This document shows positions 1 through 11,227 of a stretch of 64,000 bases of DNA, in pieces. The DNA is taken from assembly GCA_029721515.1 (NCBI GenBank), contig CM056556.1, positions 3,348,501 to 3,412,500 of the forward strand, read 5' to 3'. Origin of the DNA: Synanceia verrucosa (lineage: Eukaryota; Chordata; Actinopteri; Perciformes; Synanceiidae). The notes below the pieces were generated by a model that worked only from the letters and a program-made list of their open reading frames with translations, was not told the origin of the DNA and searched no databases. Position 1 is the first letter of the stretch; each line of letters starts with the position of its first letter. Both the position numbers and the translations under genes were made by a program.

Positions 1-310
1 CTATTCAATTGCAGAATATGCATACGTTTAAGATAAACTTTAAATTAAACTTAAGATTTATTTATATATAATATAATATTTTTTATCATATATTTTATTT
101 ATAATAATAATAATATATGTTTCTGTTTTTATTGGCATTATTGAGGTTATTTTTCAGGGTCTTCAGTTTTTTTATTTAATTGTGCTTGATGTAACTTATT
201 TGAGTAATATCACTTCATCAAGCCTTTGTAACATTAGATACTACAAATAAGTAATTAAAGTATCATATCGGATCAATACTCAAAGCTGCTATATCAGTGT
301 CATATTGGAA
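1..310. repeat. Degenerate dispersed repeat, AT-rich
   Basis: AT-rich stretch whose right half (about 120-290) resembles 30783-31060. Both share a block reading TTTGAGTAATATCACTT followed by ATCAAGCC, then a tract with ATCGGATCAATA. Two similar copies 30 kb apart indicate a dispersed repeat. The superfamily is not identifiable, because no clear terminal repeats or target duplications are visible. Confidence 0.45.
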
Positions 311-372
311 GTGAAAAAGTTGTATTGGGACACTACCAGTACACATGTTGCCATGTGTTCTCTGTTAAACAG

Positions 373-545
373 GTTCTGGGTCAGAGCTTCACAGTGTGTC
401 CGTTATGAGCCTGCTTACTAAAACCCAGCATGACCAGCCTCTACCCTCTAACATCGAGCCTGCCTCTCTTCGAAGGAGATCCAAGAGGTCCGGTTTCACA
501 GGGCGAGGGTATGAAGGGGGGATGGTGGGATCAGGACCAGAATAG
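373..545 (+). CDS. Possible coding exon, unrecognised
   Basis: An open frame of 57 codons follows an AG at 371-372 and closes at TAG 543-545. The stretch is more GC-rich than its surroundings and encodes a polar, basic peptide containing SLLTKTQHDQPLPSN and RRRSKRSGFTGRGYEGG. It contains a possible internal ATG at 405 and a possible splice donor (GTATGA) at 509. An in-frame TAA lies right at the acceptor, so the frame cannot extend upstream without splicing. No family was recognised. A chance open frame of this length is quite possible; another frame over the same bases (430-648) is also open. Confidence 0.2.
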
Positions 546-972
546 ATCAGACCAGCCTCTCGTCTCTGCCGCTAAGTCTTTCCAACAGATCAGGGTCATC
601 TCTATGGAGAGTAGTTTCTTCTCTGGCATGATTTCCAACTATTTCTGAAGCTCTTTCACACTGAGTGTTCCTCCACTCTTCTGCCCTTTAACTTCTTCTC
701 TTTTTTCCCCACTCTCCTCCACTGCTCCTCTTCTCTACTCTCTGCCATCTGCCCTTCTGCTGCTGTTTCATCTCCCACCTCTTCTTCTCCTCTTCTTCCT
801 CCTTAACTGACATCTGAGACTGAAGTGTGCCTTACCAGGGTCATCTATGATCCTCCAGCCAGCACCTGTTCCCCACTCACTGCCCTCATTTCCTTCTTCC
901 TGAAGAAACACACTCATAGGAAAACACAAATTGACATTTTATGTGATATTTCATGTGTATGTTTTGTACTAT
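546..972. other. No gene recognised; pyrimidine-rich stretch
   Basis: A CT-rich tract occupies about 660-800 (runs of CTTCTCC and CTCCTC). Nothing else could be assigned. Confidence 0.4.
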
Positions 973-1030
973 TGTATTGTGATTCAAGTATCGCGATAAA
1001 TCGTGAAGTCCTTGCCAATATCCACCCCTA
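973..1030 (+). repeat. hAT-like MITE (TAGGGGTGGG family), 3' end fragment
   Basis: Contains the family's right-end signature: TATCGCGATA, then GTGAAGTCCTTGCCAATA, then CCACCCCTA. Only the last 60 bp or so is present. The family is defined by the complete copy at 40042-40305. Confidence 0.6.
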
Positions 1031-1931
1031 TTTTGAGCATTGTGTTGATGCTGATTCTCTAGCCTCAGCTTACTCTGATGACCTTTTCCCTACCGATGAA
1101 TTCCTCTCTGTGTGATGCAGTAATCTTTTTCCATGGAGTTATGGTCTATATATCACCCTAAGGTTATCAGGTGCTGCAGTCTAAATGTGGCATGCTGCCT
1201 TGATTCATTTGGGCTTCAACCAAGCTGTTTTCTCCAAAATCCTGCTGGCTTTGCATTGTTGTGGTGCTCTTAAATTAAATTCTCTGGCACAAGTTGAATA
1301 TTCTTCAGAGAATCATGTTCAGGCCTTTTTCACAATGACACTTCCTGCTGCTCTGCTTTCATGTTTCTTTACTCTTGTTCTCATCCATAATGCATTCCTC
1401 AACAATGTGCAGGTTTACTGTTGTGAACAATGCTCGTTTTCTGATGTATGGAGGGAAATGGAGGAAGCAAACCTCTAAGGACAAAGTATTGTGTTGTGTC
1501 AAGTCAGCCTTTTTATGTCTCAGTCTTTATGGTCGCTGTTTTCTGGCCAGCAGTGTTAGAACAGCAGTAATGATGCTATCAGGACGAGAGGTGGAGTGTG
1601 TGTGGCATTCTGACTGGAAGTGAACTCAAACCGCCTTTTCCGGTTGCACAGATCTCACCTCACTTTAGCGTTTCTGCTGACTCAGCTCACTTCTGGTAGC
1701 TGCTGCTTTCCTTTAAGCCACTGCAGATAGTTGTCCTGCAGCGTAGGTGGACGTCTTAACTCACCGCTGTAGTGAAGATGAGTGAAACTGCTGTGATGTC
1801 TTCTTCATCAGAACTCTGGCTCAGTCATTTCACTCCACTATTGGTGCCATGCACAACTTATGCCAATGTAAATTTGAATTGTAATGTGTAATGAACTGAG
1901 CTGCTTCGTGAAATTGTGCCAGTGCTAAACA
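1031..1931. other. No gene or repeat recognised
   Basis: Ordinary AT-rich sequence with short chance open frames only. Confidence 0.3.
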
Positions 1932-1993
1932 AATATTTATATGGCAATATGTCACAATACTTTTTCTTCTGATATGATATCAATTTTAATTTC
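1932..1993 (+). repeat. hAT-like MITE (TAGGGGTGGG family), 5' fragment
   Basis: Reads ATTTATATGGCAATATGTCACAATAC then CTTTTTCTTCTGATATGATATC, the left-end signature of the family. It is cut at 1994 by a TTAA-flanked MITE. Confidence 0.55.
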
Positions 1994-3085
1994 TTAACTC
2001 TTTGAGTACCAGCTGTTTTATTAAACAGAAAGTGCCTTGTTCCAGCGTTTTTATCCATTTTGAGTCATATTTCTAGACCCACAGAATATTTTGTACTATG
2101 TCTCTAAAAACACAGAATATCCCAAATGATAGAAGAGACTCTCTATTTTATCATGAAGAAAATGTTTGTTTTTATCTTGTTCCATTCTTGTTTTATCAGT
2201 GGTAGAGTAGAGGACACTTTCACCAAAATCACCACTTTTTGTCCAGATTCTGTTTTGCTCTCTAATCTCGATCATCTCCACTTCCTATTTTGATCTCTGT
2301 GGTGTATATCGTCTCTTTATGCTCTGACCACATTTTTCGATACCTCAATTTTTTTTTCAATTTTGTGTAATTTAGGCCTTAATCAGGGTCATCATTAATA
2401 TATTAATGTGTCATTATTATTATTTATTATGATTTTTGTGTAATTTGGGCTTTAGACAATGATCTGATGATGATCTACAGGCACAGGCTGCATCCTGTTA
2501 CTCTTTAGGACCCTGGGGAGTGAGGGTTTTCCTTATGGTGTGTTCACGTGAAGTCAGACGTTGGAGCTCAGATCATCATAACCTCAGAGTTTAGCGCTCC
2601 CTGCTCTTCCAGCCTTACAGACGTAGAACAAAAAATAGCTACTGTTTACATCAGTAGCAGATAGCATAAAATCTGTCGGGTTGGTGAGATAAATCTGACT
2701 TTCCGAGGTGGAGATCTGACTTCACAGAGGTTCAGATTTAAACTCTGATTTATAGCATGGAAATTTCAACATTCATATACAAGTGAACGCACTGAAAACA
2801 GACGCCGGGCTCCCAAAGCTGCTACAGTGACATTAATCTTCATTTTTAGTGGCGGTGTTTGTCGCCTTTTGCTGGAAAAGTAGATCGGGCAGATCGGTAT
2901 CACTATGAATCTGAAGTGACATTTGAGAGCATAGCTAACAGACACTTAGGTATCGTAATTTGGCACCGAGAAATGATTATTTTTTTGATACCCGATAGGA
3001 TCGGAGCTTTTCGGTCGGTGCTACAAAGCATCGAAGTTCGGTACCCAGCCCTATAAATATACGCCTTTGGCACTCAAAGAGTTAA
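1994..3085 (+). mobile_element. TTAA MITE copy A, split by another repeat
   Basis: Starts TTAACTCTTTGAGTACC (1994) and ends GGCACTCAAAGAGTTAA (3085), with TTAA at both ends. The left about 340 bp match the other family copies, including the shared core with CCACAGAATATTTTGTACTATG and CACCAAAATCACCAC. At about 2333 the match stops and an unrelated repeat runs to about 3053, after which the family right end resumes. About 100 bp of the expected interior is missing at the junction. The ends and TTAA flanks are consistent with piggyBac-type non-autonomous elements. Confidence 0.75.
2333..3053 (+). mobile_element. Nested dispersed repeat ending GGTACCCAGCCCTAT
   Basis: Lies inside TTAA MITE copy A. 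It shares with 21545-21920 (opposite strand) a GATACCT-CAATTTTTTTT start, a GACAATGATCTGATGATGATC block, a CAGACACTTAGGTATCG block and the CCCAGCCCTAT end. A central portion (about 2490-2840) is absent from the other copy. No coding content was found. Confidence 0.6.
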
Positions 3086-3139
3086 TGTCAATTCCCAAAA
3101 GACAAGCGTCGAGCAACACGAACACACTGAGTGCTAAAT

Positions 3140-3160
3140 TTTTTTTTTTTTTTTTTTTTA
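3140..3160. repeat. Poly(T) tract
   Basis: Run of about 20 T, possibly the tail of a reverse-strand retroelement, but no body was recognised next to it. Confidence 0.6.
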
Positions 3161-3417
3161 AATGTTGCCCTTTCATTTAAGTGGAAGCTGCGAAAGTTAT
3201 TGGCAGTAAGGTATTGCTGTTGGTATGGCCACAGTATTCTCACATTTTATTCATTTCATATCTTGATAACATTATTTATCACAATACATCGTGTTTTCTA
3301 GAGTCTGTATGAAATAACCACACGGTAAAGCCTATTGAAATGAATATTTTATGAACTTGAGTGTAAAATGAACAGTTTTAAGTTAATTATGAAGAAAAAA
3401 AGAAATAGGCATGTAAT

Positions 3418-3698
3418 CTAGGGCTGCGTACCTCGTGATACGGTACTATCACGATATTTTGCCCAAGATAACAATGATATCACGACACAGCGATTCTGCA
3501 ATAAACAATATATTGCAAGAAATTTCATCCAAGAAATTAAGAATTTGACTGCGCTGAATTTCAAAAATTACAAAACATTGTCAATCAATTTCACATAAAT
3601 GACAGCCAAGTAAATATGTACATACACACAAAATTTGCATTATATCCAAAGAAAAAGTATTGCGATATATTGCCATATTGATATATTTTCCTAGCCCT
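3418..3698 (+). repeat. MITE-like repeat with AGGGCT ends
   Basis: Begins TAGGGCTGCGTACCTCG and ends CATATTGATATATTTTCCTAGCCCT, so the outermost bases are inverted copies (AGGGCT and AGCCCT). The inside is rich in CACGATAT and ATATTGCAA. I recall this as a common kind of teleost dispersed repeat; no target duplication is obvious. Confidence 0.5.
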
Positions 3699-3699
3699 C

Positions 3700-4990
3700 C
3701 TATACTCTGTATCTCGATACAAACAATGCAGTCAAATTTTATATTGATGATATATACTCTGTATCATCATAGCCCTCCTGTCAGGTGTGAGTTGTCATCT
3801 CTGATCTATAATCGAATCAAAGTTTTGGTGAGTTGCAGTTTAAAAGTGGAGCCTGTGTGGTCGCTACACTGAGCTGAGTCAGAGTTGTGACTTTGCAGTG
3901 ACTTCCTGTGGCCGCCCCAGGGTGCCACATGAATGAACAACCCCGGCCTGATGATGGAGGGACTGGAGGCGAGGGGGGAGTGTTCAAAGACAGATGTGAC
4001 CTGAGGCTGGAGGTGGAGGCTTGGTGCATGAAAGTGGGTGGTAAAAAATGAAAGTATAAAATACAAGGACTGGAGGAAGCAGAGTGGAGGCACATTGGGA
4101 AATTCTTGTGATTTGAGTTTATTTAAGCAACCAGAAGTTGATTTTAAAACAATTGTAGAGTGGAACAACATCCTCCTCTACTGGTTGAACTGAGTAAAGC
4201 ACCACTTCATTTCACCACTGTAACACAAGTTGACTCGGCTCTTGAGGTGTTTTTTTTTTTTTTTTTTCGTTTTCATTGTTATTATTTTTAACCTGCGCAT
4301 GCAGTTTGCATCTTTCACATTATTTCTCACATTTAACCAGCCGAGGCTCTCGGCTCTCGCCCACAACACCGCTTTGTGAGTCACTTGCTATTTAACATGC
4401 TGTTTGTGGGAGCCAGCGAGCGCTCACCAGACCAGAAACAGAGGAAGAGATGGGACTCTTGATAGCTGGTGTTGACCCTGCAGTCATCCTTAAAACCGTT
4501 AGCGCTGGACTGGTGAAAGCAATTTCACTCTGCTCTTGATTACCTTCTTGAAAAGAGGTTAGACACGGCAGGTTGTTGAAAGCGTGTGCTCAGCCGATGG
4601 CTAAATCGTTGGCCCTAATGTTTACAAAATTAACTTTCTCTCTACTTTTATTTACTCGGGCGAGTGATCACATGCATACGCTGTTTTCTAGTAACTTCTT
4701 GCCTCATATATTCATATCGTTGCCCCAACTCTCTGCAGCTCTGCACTGAGCAGTGGTAACTAACATGAGACATACTGTAAAAAACTGGCTATAAAGTCAT
4801 TGTGGACAACTTATTTGATTTTTGAGTGCACCCTCTTAAATAAACGACTGAATCTATCAACACATAACTGCAACTCAGGGCTTTCTGACTTTTTTACGTT
4901 AAGGATAAGGAAAGCTGGATAATTCATTTTTTACTCATATTTTAACAGACTCCACCTGCTTTGGACACTTAAACTTCCCATTCTTTCCAA
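3700..4990. other. No gene or repeat recognised
   Basis: Several short open frames on the - strand (3806-4171) show no recognisable motif. A poly(T) run lies at about 4249-4267. Confidence 0.3.
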
Positions 4991-4995
4991 GTTGG

Positions 4996-5318
4996 TAGGG
5001 GTGCGAAAAAATATTGATATGGCAATGTAGTGTGATACTTTTTCTTCTGATATATAATAAATTTAACATTGATTTTTTTCCCCCAAAAGAAGTCATGATT
5101 AAATCCAGAGCAACTTCTGCATGTTGAAATAAAAATTTAAATAAAAAAAAAATCCACATTAACGTGGTAACTTTAGGACAGGCCTATAAGTAATATAAAT
5201 GCATGTACTCCACATATTTAAATGTGTACATATGTACATATTGTACACAACATGTATTCAGGTATCGCAATACGTATCGTACCGTATCGTGAAGTCCTTG
5301 CCAATACCTACCCCTACT
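4996..5318 (+). mobile_element. hAT-like MITE (TAGGGGTGGG family), near full length
   Basis: Starts TAGGGGTGCGAAAAAATATTG and ends GCCAATACCTACCCCTA. Flanking octamers CAAGTTGG (left) and CTAGTTGG (right) agree at 7 of 8 positions, as expected for an 8-bp hAT target duplication. There is no coding capacity. The interior includes a TGCATGTTGAAATAAAAATT block also seen at about 42340. Confidence 0.75.
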
Positions 5319-5749
5319 AGTTGGTGTGCCAAACTAGGTGTTATGCAAATGAATACTGGATGACATCACTACGTTAAGGAAGAAAATGCTGGCAGTTCAG
5401 GAGCAGCATTTCTGTCGGGCACAGTAAATCCATTTGGCGTGGACTTTGTAACTTTGCCTTCTACGTGCACAGAAAACTATATAACACTGCAAATAAATGA
5501 GGAACAAGATCTAAATCATAGTAGGTCCTTCTTTAATTTCTTTAATGAGTGTCCTGTCTCACAGGCTGGAATGGTCAGCCTCTTGCACTGTCTTGCATAT
5601 ATGCATGTTGCATTTGTTCCTGAATTACTGAATGGTGCAGTGCAGCGTTGGATGACTCTGCCACTCAGTTATCTGCAACACTCAGGCAGCACTGCAGCAG
5701 GACAAATCAGGCAGGCAGGCAAATCAGGTAACCAGCACATGTATGCATG

Positions 5750-5779
5750 CACACGCACACACACACACACACACACACA
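5750..5779. repeat. (CA)n microsatellite
   Basis: About 15 CA units with one G interruption near the start. Confidence 0.9.
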
Positions 5780-6570
5780 AAGCAAAGACGCTGTGCAACC
5801 CAACCAATTTCATTTGCATATCCTACAACACACAGGAAAGTGCTTACTGTCAGCGTCAAGTGTGTTTAATTAAGCCCCTGATAACAGCAAAGTTTAATTT
5901 GCAAGTCAAATGAAGTCAGGTAGGTGACAGGTGCTTTATTAGCAGTTGAGCATATTGGATTACTTGGGCAGAATATTTAAATAATGGAAATAATATAACA
6001 CGTCTCAGAGGGAGTATTTGTGGATATTGTGCTTTTGCTCGTAAGTTTTCCTACAAGTGTGAAAACATTTTCCTAAACCAAAGATAAGCTTTTTAATTAC
6101 ATTTTGGATATAAAAAGCAGTTGTTGTTGTTGTTTTTTTCCCCAGTCGTCATTTTGCCTGGTGTGTCTTTGTGATACATTTCACTGTAGGACTGGTGGCA
6201 TGTTGGGGAATATTAAAACAAGAAAACTGAAGAGTGACTCTCCTTTTGTCTGATGGCTAAGGCGGCTATCCAGCATATACTGTTTGTTATATGCTGTACT
6301 ATTAGAATAATATATTCAATATAATGAGTCTAACTTTAAAGTGAGGAATCTCTGTGTCCTTCGTATATCTGAAGAAACATTCACCCGACACACTTCTGTG
6401 CCATTTGGACGTGTGAAATGTTAAATATTAATAAACTTTGACTAAACAGAAGAAAAAGAGTGCTTCAGGGCTCAAGAGACAGTCCAGCATTGACAGTTAT
6501 CAGTTCACTGTTGGTTGCTGGTTGCAGGATACACTGATGTGATGTAACAACAAAAAATAGAGGTAAAAAC
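5780..6570. other. No gene or repeat recognised
   Basis: AT-rich; no supported coding or repeat content. Confidence 0.3.
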
Positions 6571-6846
6571 AAGGTAAAAACAAACATTTTTTTCATGATG
6601 AAATAGAGAGTCTCTATTTGAGCTATTCAGTGTTTTCAGAGTCATAGCACAAAATATTCTGTGGGTCTAGAAATATGACTCAAAATGGGCAAAAACACTG
6701 ACATTTTCCGTTTCTTTATATTCTGACTACATATGCCAGAAGCCCCAAAATGACTCACAATGGTGCGTGAGAGCGCCCACTTGTGCCAGCCTCAAAAAAC
6801 AATCTGACATATATGTACTGTTCATCAATGGCACTCAAAGAGTTAA
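6571..6846. mobile_element. TTAA MITE copy B, rearranged (head inverted)
   Basis: The left part (6571 to about 6705) matches the family in reverse orientation, from GGTAAAAACAAACATT through TCTAGAAATATGACTC to GGGCAAAAACACTG. From about 6720 the match continues in forward orientation (CTGACTACAT, CAGAAGCCCC) to GGCACTCAAAGAGTTAA. The two halves of one element therefore face opposite ways. The right end carries the short-type terminus with GAGAGCGCCC. Confidence 0.7.
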
Positions 6847-6849
6847 CGT

Positions 6850-7324
6850 CTGCGGTGTGAAAGGCTGCTTTGTGTCGTGGTGTTGTTCTCCACCTCGTTG
6901 TACGTTATGATCTCAGTCTGCCCTTCAGGAGTGGATACAATCATCTACCTACCTATTTCTTTCATTTTCTTTTCGTTTCCCTGATTACTGTGGTAATTTA
7001 TGTGTTCGGGTCTCTTTTTTTTTTTTGAACCATATTGTGATTTTTATTTTTGCTGCCCACTCACAAATCTCAAATGACTGACCTTCCCACAAGCACATAA
7101 ACGCACCGATTAGAGAACTTTTCAGCTTTCACTCAACTGAAAAAACTTTCATGAAAGTTTCAGTGAGTTTTAAAGTCCTTTCATGCCGCTGTTCGCCCAC
7201 TGTTTCCCCTGATTAGACCTCTTGGTAACCTTGTGTGGGTTTGTACAGACTGTGTTTGATTGATATCTTCATCCAGCACAGGAGAACCCCTCACCTGGCT
7301 TCAACCTGAGCAGAGGGAAAACAT
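6850..7324. other. No gene or repeat recognised
   Basis: Includes a short T run near 7015; nothing else could be assigned. Confidence 0.3.
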
Positions 7325-7795
7325 CTGTGTCGAATGTACGGCCCGAGGGCCACAACCTGCCCACCGTAGGGTCCAATCCGGCCTTTTTGTGTGACTATGT
7401 CTTTACTTCCAATTTCTTTAATAAAGTTATGTACATGCAATGTGACACAACACAGTCAAGCGAAGGGTTTTCCAAGAAAATTCTTTCCACCACTTTCTTC
7501 AGCACAGTAAACAGGAATCCAGTGTGTTTGGTGTGATAAAAACATACAAGAAAAGATAAATGACTTGTTGGCCGTTTGAAGGAAACAGACATCTGTTTTT
7601 AGCCGTAACCAGGAAAATCCAGAAGACATCTCAGGCTGTTAATTAACTTTTCAAAATAAACTTGTACCTCTTCACATTAGAAGACAGTGAAACATTTGGA
7701 GGTCTTATTTTTGATTATAACTTATTAAGTTTTAAATGGTCCGGCCCACTTGAGATCCAATTGAGCTGAATGTGGCCCATGAACTAAAATGATTA
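7325..7795. repeat. Dispersed repeat with GGCCCGAGGGCC motif (hAT-like, tentative)
   Basis: The left end contains TACGGCCCGAGGGCCACAAC and TCCAATCCGGCC. The right end has GGTCCGGCCCACTTGAGATC and GAATGTGGCCCATGAACTAAAATGA. Paired motifs of this kind bound a common vertebrate hAT-derived repeat, by family knowledge. No target duplication could be fixed. Confidence 0.45.
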
Positions 7796-7990
7796 CTGTA
7801 ATATTAATATTGAGGATGTGCTTCGATGCTAGCTGGATGTGGGTTAGTGATCCATGAACTTGTCTTTGACCCTGCTGAGCTAGTTGTGTCAGCCAGGACA
7901 GTGTGTCTCCTCATTAGACCGTCACTAGAGAGACGACCTGACAAACAGACACCGTCTATCACCATCCATCCCCACCATATAACACGACAG

Positions 7991-7991
<1 letters not shown>

Positions 7992-8022
<31 letters not shown>
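7992..8022. repeat. (GT)n microsatellite
   Basis: About 15 GT units. Confidence 0.9.
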
Positions 8023-8023
<1 letters not shown>

Positions 8024-8584
8024 CCTGCCCATCTGTTATGCATGCGTACTAAATTTAAGTGTGTGAGGGCGCCTCAGAGCGTGTTGTCTGTCTGTTTTAA
8101 TGTAATGTGTGGGTTCCAGATTGTTTGTGTGTGTGTCTGCCGTGTCAATAAAGACGTCCTTATATCAGACCAACCAGATGCCTGCTAACTGAACATCAAG
8201 TCAGTTCCTTCTGAGAGCCTGTGAAGTCGATGAAATACCGTCCTCAGCTTGTTCACTGTGACCGAGCGGCCTGTTTAACATAACATACAAATATAACATC
8301 CTGACAATATGTGTCACTTTATGTATAAATAATGCTGCTGCAGTGTTTGAAACATTTCCTCATACTGACTAAAGCTTAGAAACCATGTTTCTTTAGACAC
8401 AAACACTGTTTTAAGTTACTCCAGATGAAAGCCTCTGGCTTAGAATAAACATTTAACTATGCAACTTAGGGATGGGTATTGGCAAGGACTTCACGATACA
8501 ATATGTTATTGCAAAAATCATGATATTCTATTCATATTTATATATATATATATACACACATATTTATATATACATATACATATA

Positions 8585-10191
8585 CAGTCATGGAAAAAAT
8601 TATTAGACCACCCTTGTTTTCTTCAATTTCTTGTTCATTCTAATATCTGGTACCACTAAACGTATAATACAATGAACACAACAAAAAATGCAGCTGGTCA
8701 CATAATACTTTATGTCCTATTTGACATTCTTAAGCTTAATTGATTCCCAGGGTATATAAGAGGCCATTTCATGTCACAAGCAGCACTGCACATGCAAAGG
8801 CCTAGAGTGGTTTCCTGCTTACATTCAAGCCGTAGCACAACTCAGAAGTTGTCAGCTCTCACATAATGCCTAAAACAAAAGAATTATGTGAAGCAACAAA
8901 GGCAGCCATCTTGGCACTGCTGGAAATTGGCATGAGTGAGAGACAGGTAGCGAAAAAACTGAAGATCTCCAAGACAGCCGTTCATTACAACAAAAAAACA
9001 AGCTGAACATGGCACTACCAAATTGCTACCTGGCCGTGGCAGGAAACGTCTTTCTACTCCCACGAGATGACCGTGCACTCATCCGTTCCTGTGTCAGGAA
9101 TCGTCGTCAGACCTCCAGGGACCTTAAAAATGAGTGGGCACTGTCGAGAAATGTGACTTGCTCGGCAAGGACAGTTCGAAACCGACTTGTTGAAGCTGGT
9201 TTGAAGTCACACAGAGCACGCAAGAAGCCCTTCATCAATGAAAGGCAGAGGAAGGCCCGGTTACTCTTTGCTCGAGACCACAAGGATTGGACTGTTGATG
9301 ATTGGGCTAAGGTTCTCTTCAGTGATGAATCCAATTTTGAATTGATGCCCACTCCAGCCAACTTACTGGTTAGGAGGAAGCCTGGAGAAGCTTACAACCC
9401 AGACTGTCTTGCCCCTACAGTAAAACATGGGGGTGGATCAGTCATGATCTGGGGTTGTTTCAGTCTGAGTGGAACAGGGCAAATGCAATTGTGTGAAGGC
9501 CGAATGAACCAGGTCAAGTACAGGACTACCCTTGAAAACAGTCTTCTTCCATCAGCTGGAAAACTCTTTCCTGCCTCGAATGACTGGATTTTCCAACAAG
9601 ACAATGCCCCTTGCCACACGGCAAGGTCAGTTAAAGCCTGGATGGAGAACCACAACATTAGCACCATGCCTTGGCCTGCTCAATCACCAGATCTTAATCC
9701 AATTGAAAACCTGTGGAAAATCATCAAACTCAAAATGGAGAACCACAAGCCCAAAAACAAAGAAAATTTGTTTGAATTTGTCCAACAGGAATGGGCTGCT
9801 GTGACAGCAGAACAATGTCAGAAGCTGGTGGAGAGCATGCCAAGACGCATGGCTGCAGTCATCAAAAACAATGGTTATGCAATCAAGTATTAACTCTTGT
9901 GTGTATCATGTGTTTAAAGCAAACAGAAAAGAAAACATGGAATGCTTAAAAGTAGTGTTTTTGGTGGTACAATGCCATAGCTATTGATGTAAGAATTTAA
10001 GTAATTTTGGTTATTATCAAGAAAACCATGGAAAATGAATAATCCTTAGTTCTTAAATTAAACTCTCATGAGCTATTTTTGTTGTTATCATTATAATTGT
10101 CCAAACAAATGTACCTTTAGTTGAGCCAGGCATTAAAACTAACAAGAAATTGAAGAAAACAAGGGTGGTCTAATAATTTTTTCCATGACTG
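8585..10191 (+). mobile_element. Tc1-type DNA transposon, 1607 bp
   Basis: Terminal inverted repeats start CAGTCATGGAAAAAATTATT and match perfectly for 51 bp (8585-8635 and 10141-10191). The element is flanked by TA at 8583-8584 and 10192-10193, the classic Tc1/mariner target duplication. It carries one DD34E transposase on the + strand. The intact terminal repeats and TA duplication suggest a fairly recent insertion, but the transposase frame is broken near its N-terminus, so this copy is probably non-autonomous now. Confidence 0.95.
8866..9893 (+). pseudogene. Tc1-type transposase, frameshifted N-terminus
   Basis: The catalytic part is open at 9009-9893 (294 codons from the first in-frame ATG). 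It shows D106 (in FSDESNF), D198 (in FQQDNAPCHTA) and E233 (in SPDLNPIENLW), with 34 residues between D198 and E233, the Tc1 DD34E spacing. GGGSVMIWGCFS is also a Tc1 hallmark. The natural start is probably ATG 8866: from there a helix-turn-helix DNA-binding stretch (MSERQVAKKL, ISKTAVHY) runs to a stop at 9004-9006. Homology continues in a second frame from about 8999 (GRGRKRLSTP), then shifts again near 9063 into the long frame. The first shift sits at a run of seven A. Residues before about 19 of the long frame are out-of-frame artefacts. A transposase acts in the nucleus on the element ends. Confidence 0.92.
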
Positions 10192-10383
10192 TATATACAC
10201 ACATACACACCACATTATTTTATTTCAGTGAGCTGAAGTCGTTCTGGATTTACAATTGGCCCAAATCATAACTTCCTTTTGGGGAGAAAAAAAAATCAAT
10301 ATTAAGAAATTAAAAAGCGATATTGTATCAGAAGAAAAATTTTCGTGATATATTGCCATATCAATATTTTTCCCCACCGGTAA

Positions 10384-11227
10384 TACTCTGTAATTTTTTA
10401 GCACCGGCCACATTTCTTCTAATCAGGATTCAGCTATAGGATATTTAACGTTGTGTTTTATAGAGACATATTCTTCACTCCTGTAATGTTTTTTTCTCAC
10501 CAGGGTTAGCAGCTGCAAATGAGAACATGATGGACTGTTGTTTAGATAAAGCTCCTGTATTGCTACAGTACATTTCACTTAAACAAAACCCTCAGGAGTC
10601 TGTAATTTCATTATGTACTCTGAACACGGGTGATGGAGGAGATTTGGTTTTTGTGCCATTATTGTTGGGTCAGCTGTTTTATCACATGTGGAGGGTAAAA
10701 AGAAATCACTGGTACACTTGTGTAGGGAAACTGGTGCCTGATCAGTTGCAGTGTTCCCTGGCTGGCTCCATTAGTGATACCACATCAAATTAACTACTAA
10801 GTGTATGACCTCTATAGAGGAAATTATACTGTAATTCTGTCGTGGCTTTCTTGTCAGGGCAGCGGTATCAGCTTGTGCGTCCTCCAGCGATACATGTGAG
10901 GTGAACTAAATTGTCCAGCGACTCAGGCAGTTCTTGGAGAGTTAATGCACATTAGTCCTTGACTCCACAATGTCAAGTGATAAACAGATCCCTGTGAGGT
11001 TTAAGCTCATTATTCCCTCGTTGAGTCTAATTTAAAAATAAAAAAACACAACCTCTTGTCCTTCACTTAGTGTCTGATCAGACTGGATTAGACTACATAT
11101 GATAGAATAAAAAACCTTGGCTTGACTTACACACACATACACTGAAACTACTGAACTGTTAAAAATCTTGATTCATACTTATTTTTCCTTATTTCAGTGT
11201 AGAGATGGCCAAATATCCATTATTGAG
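10384..11227. other. No gene or repeat recognised
   Basis: Contains an 88-codon open frame (10527-10793) without recognisable motifs. No repeats were identified. Confidence 0.3.

Larger units (their letters stand above)
8466..10379 (-). mobile_element. hAT-like MITE (TAGGGGTGGG family), interrupted by Tc1 element
   Basis: The outer host of the Tc1 insertion. On the + strand it begins TAGGGATGGGTATTGGCAAGG with ACTTCACGATAC. After the Tc1 element it resumes at about 10200 and ends TTGCCATATCAATATTTTTCCCC, so the family copy is on the - strand. A (TA)/(CA) stretch at 8536-8584 supplied the TA target of the inner element. The two outer parts join into one family member once 8585-10191 is set aside. 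Confidence 0.75.

Noticed and set aside
2096..2281. Conserved minus-strand peptide around MEMIEIREQNRIWTKSGDFGESVLYST, also at 18780-19037 and 50467-50676
   Set aside because: It recurs only because it lies in the shared core of the TTAA MITE; stops and frame changes differ among copies.
5439..5873. 144-codon open frame
   Set aside because: No motif or splice context; part of it is translated (CA)n repeat.
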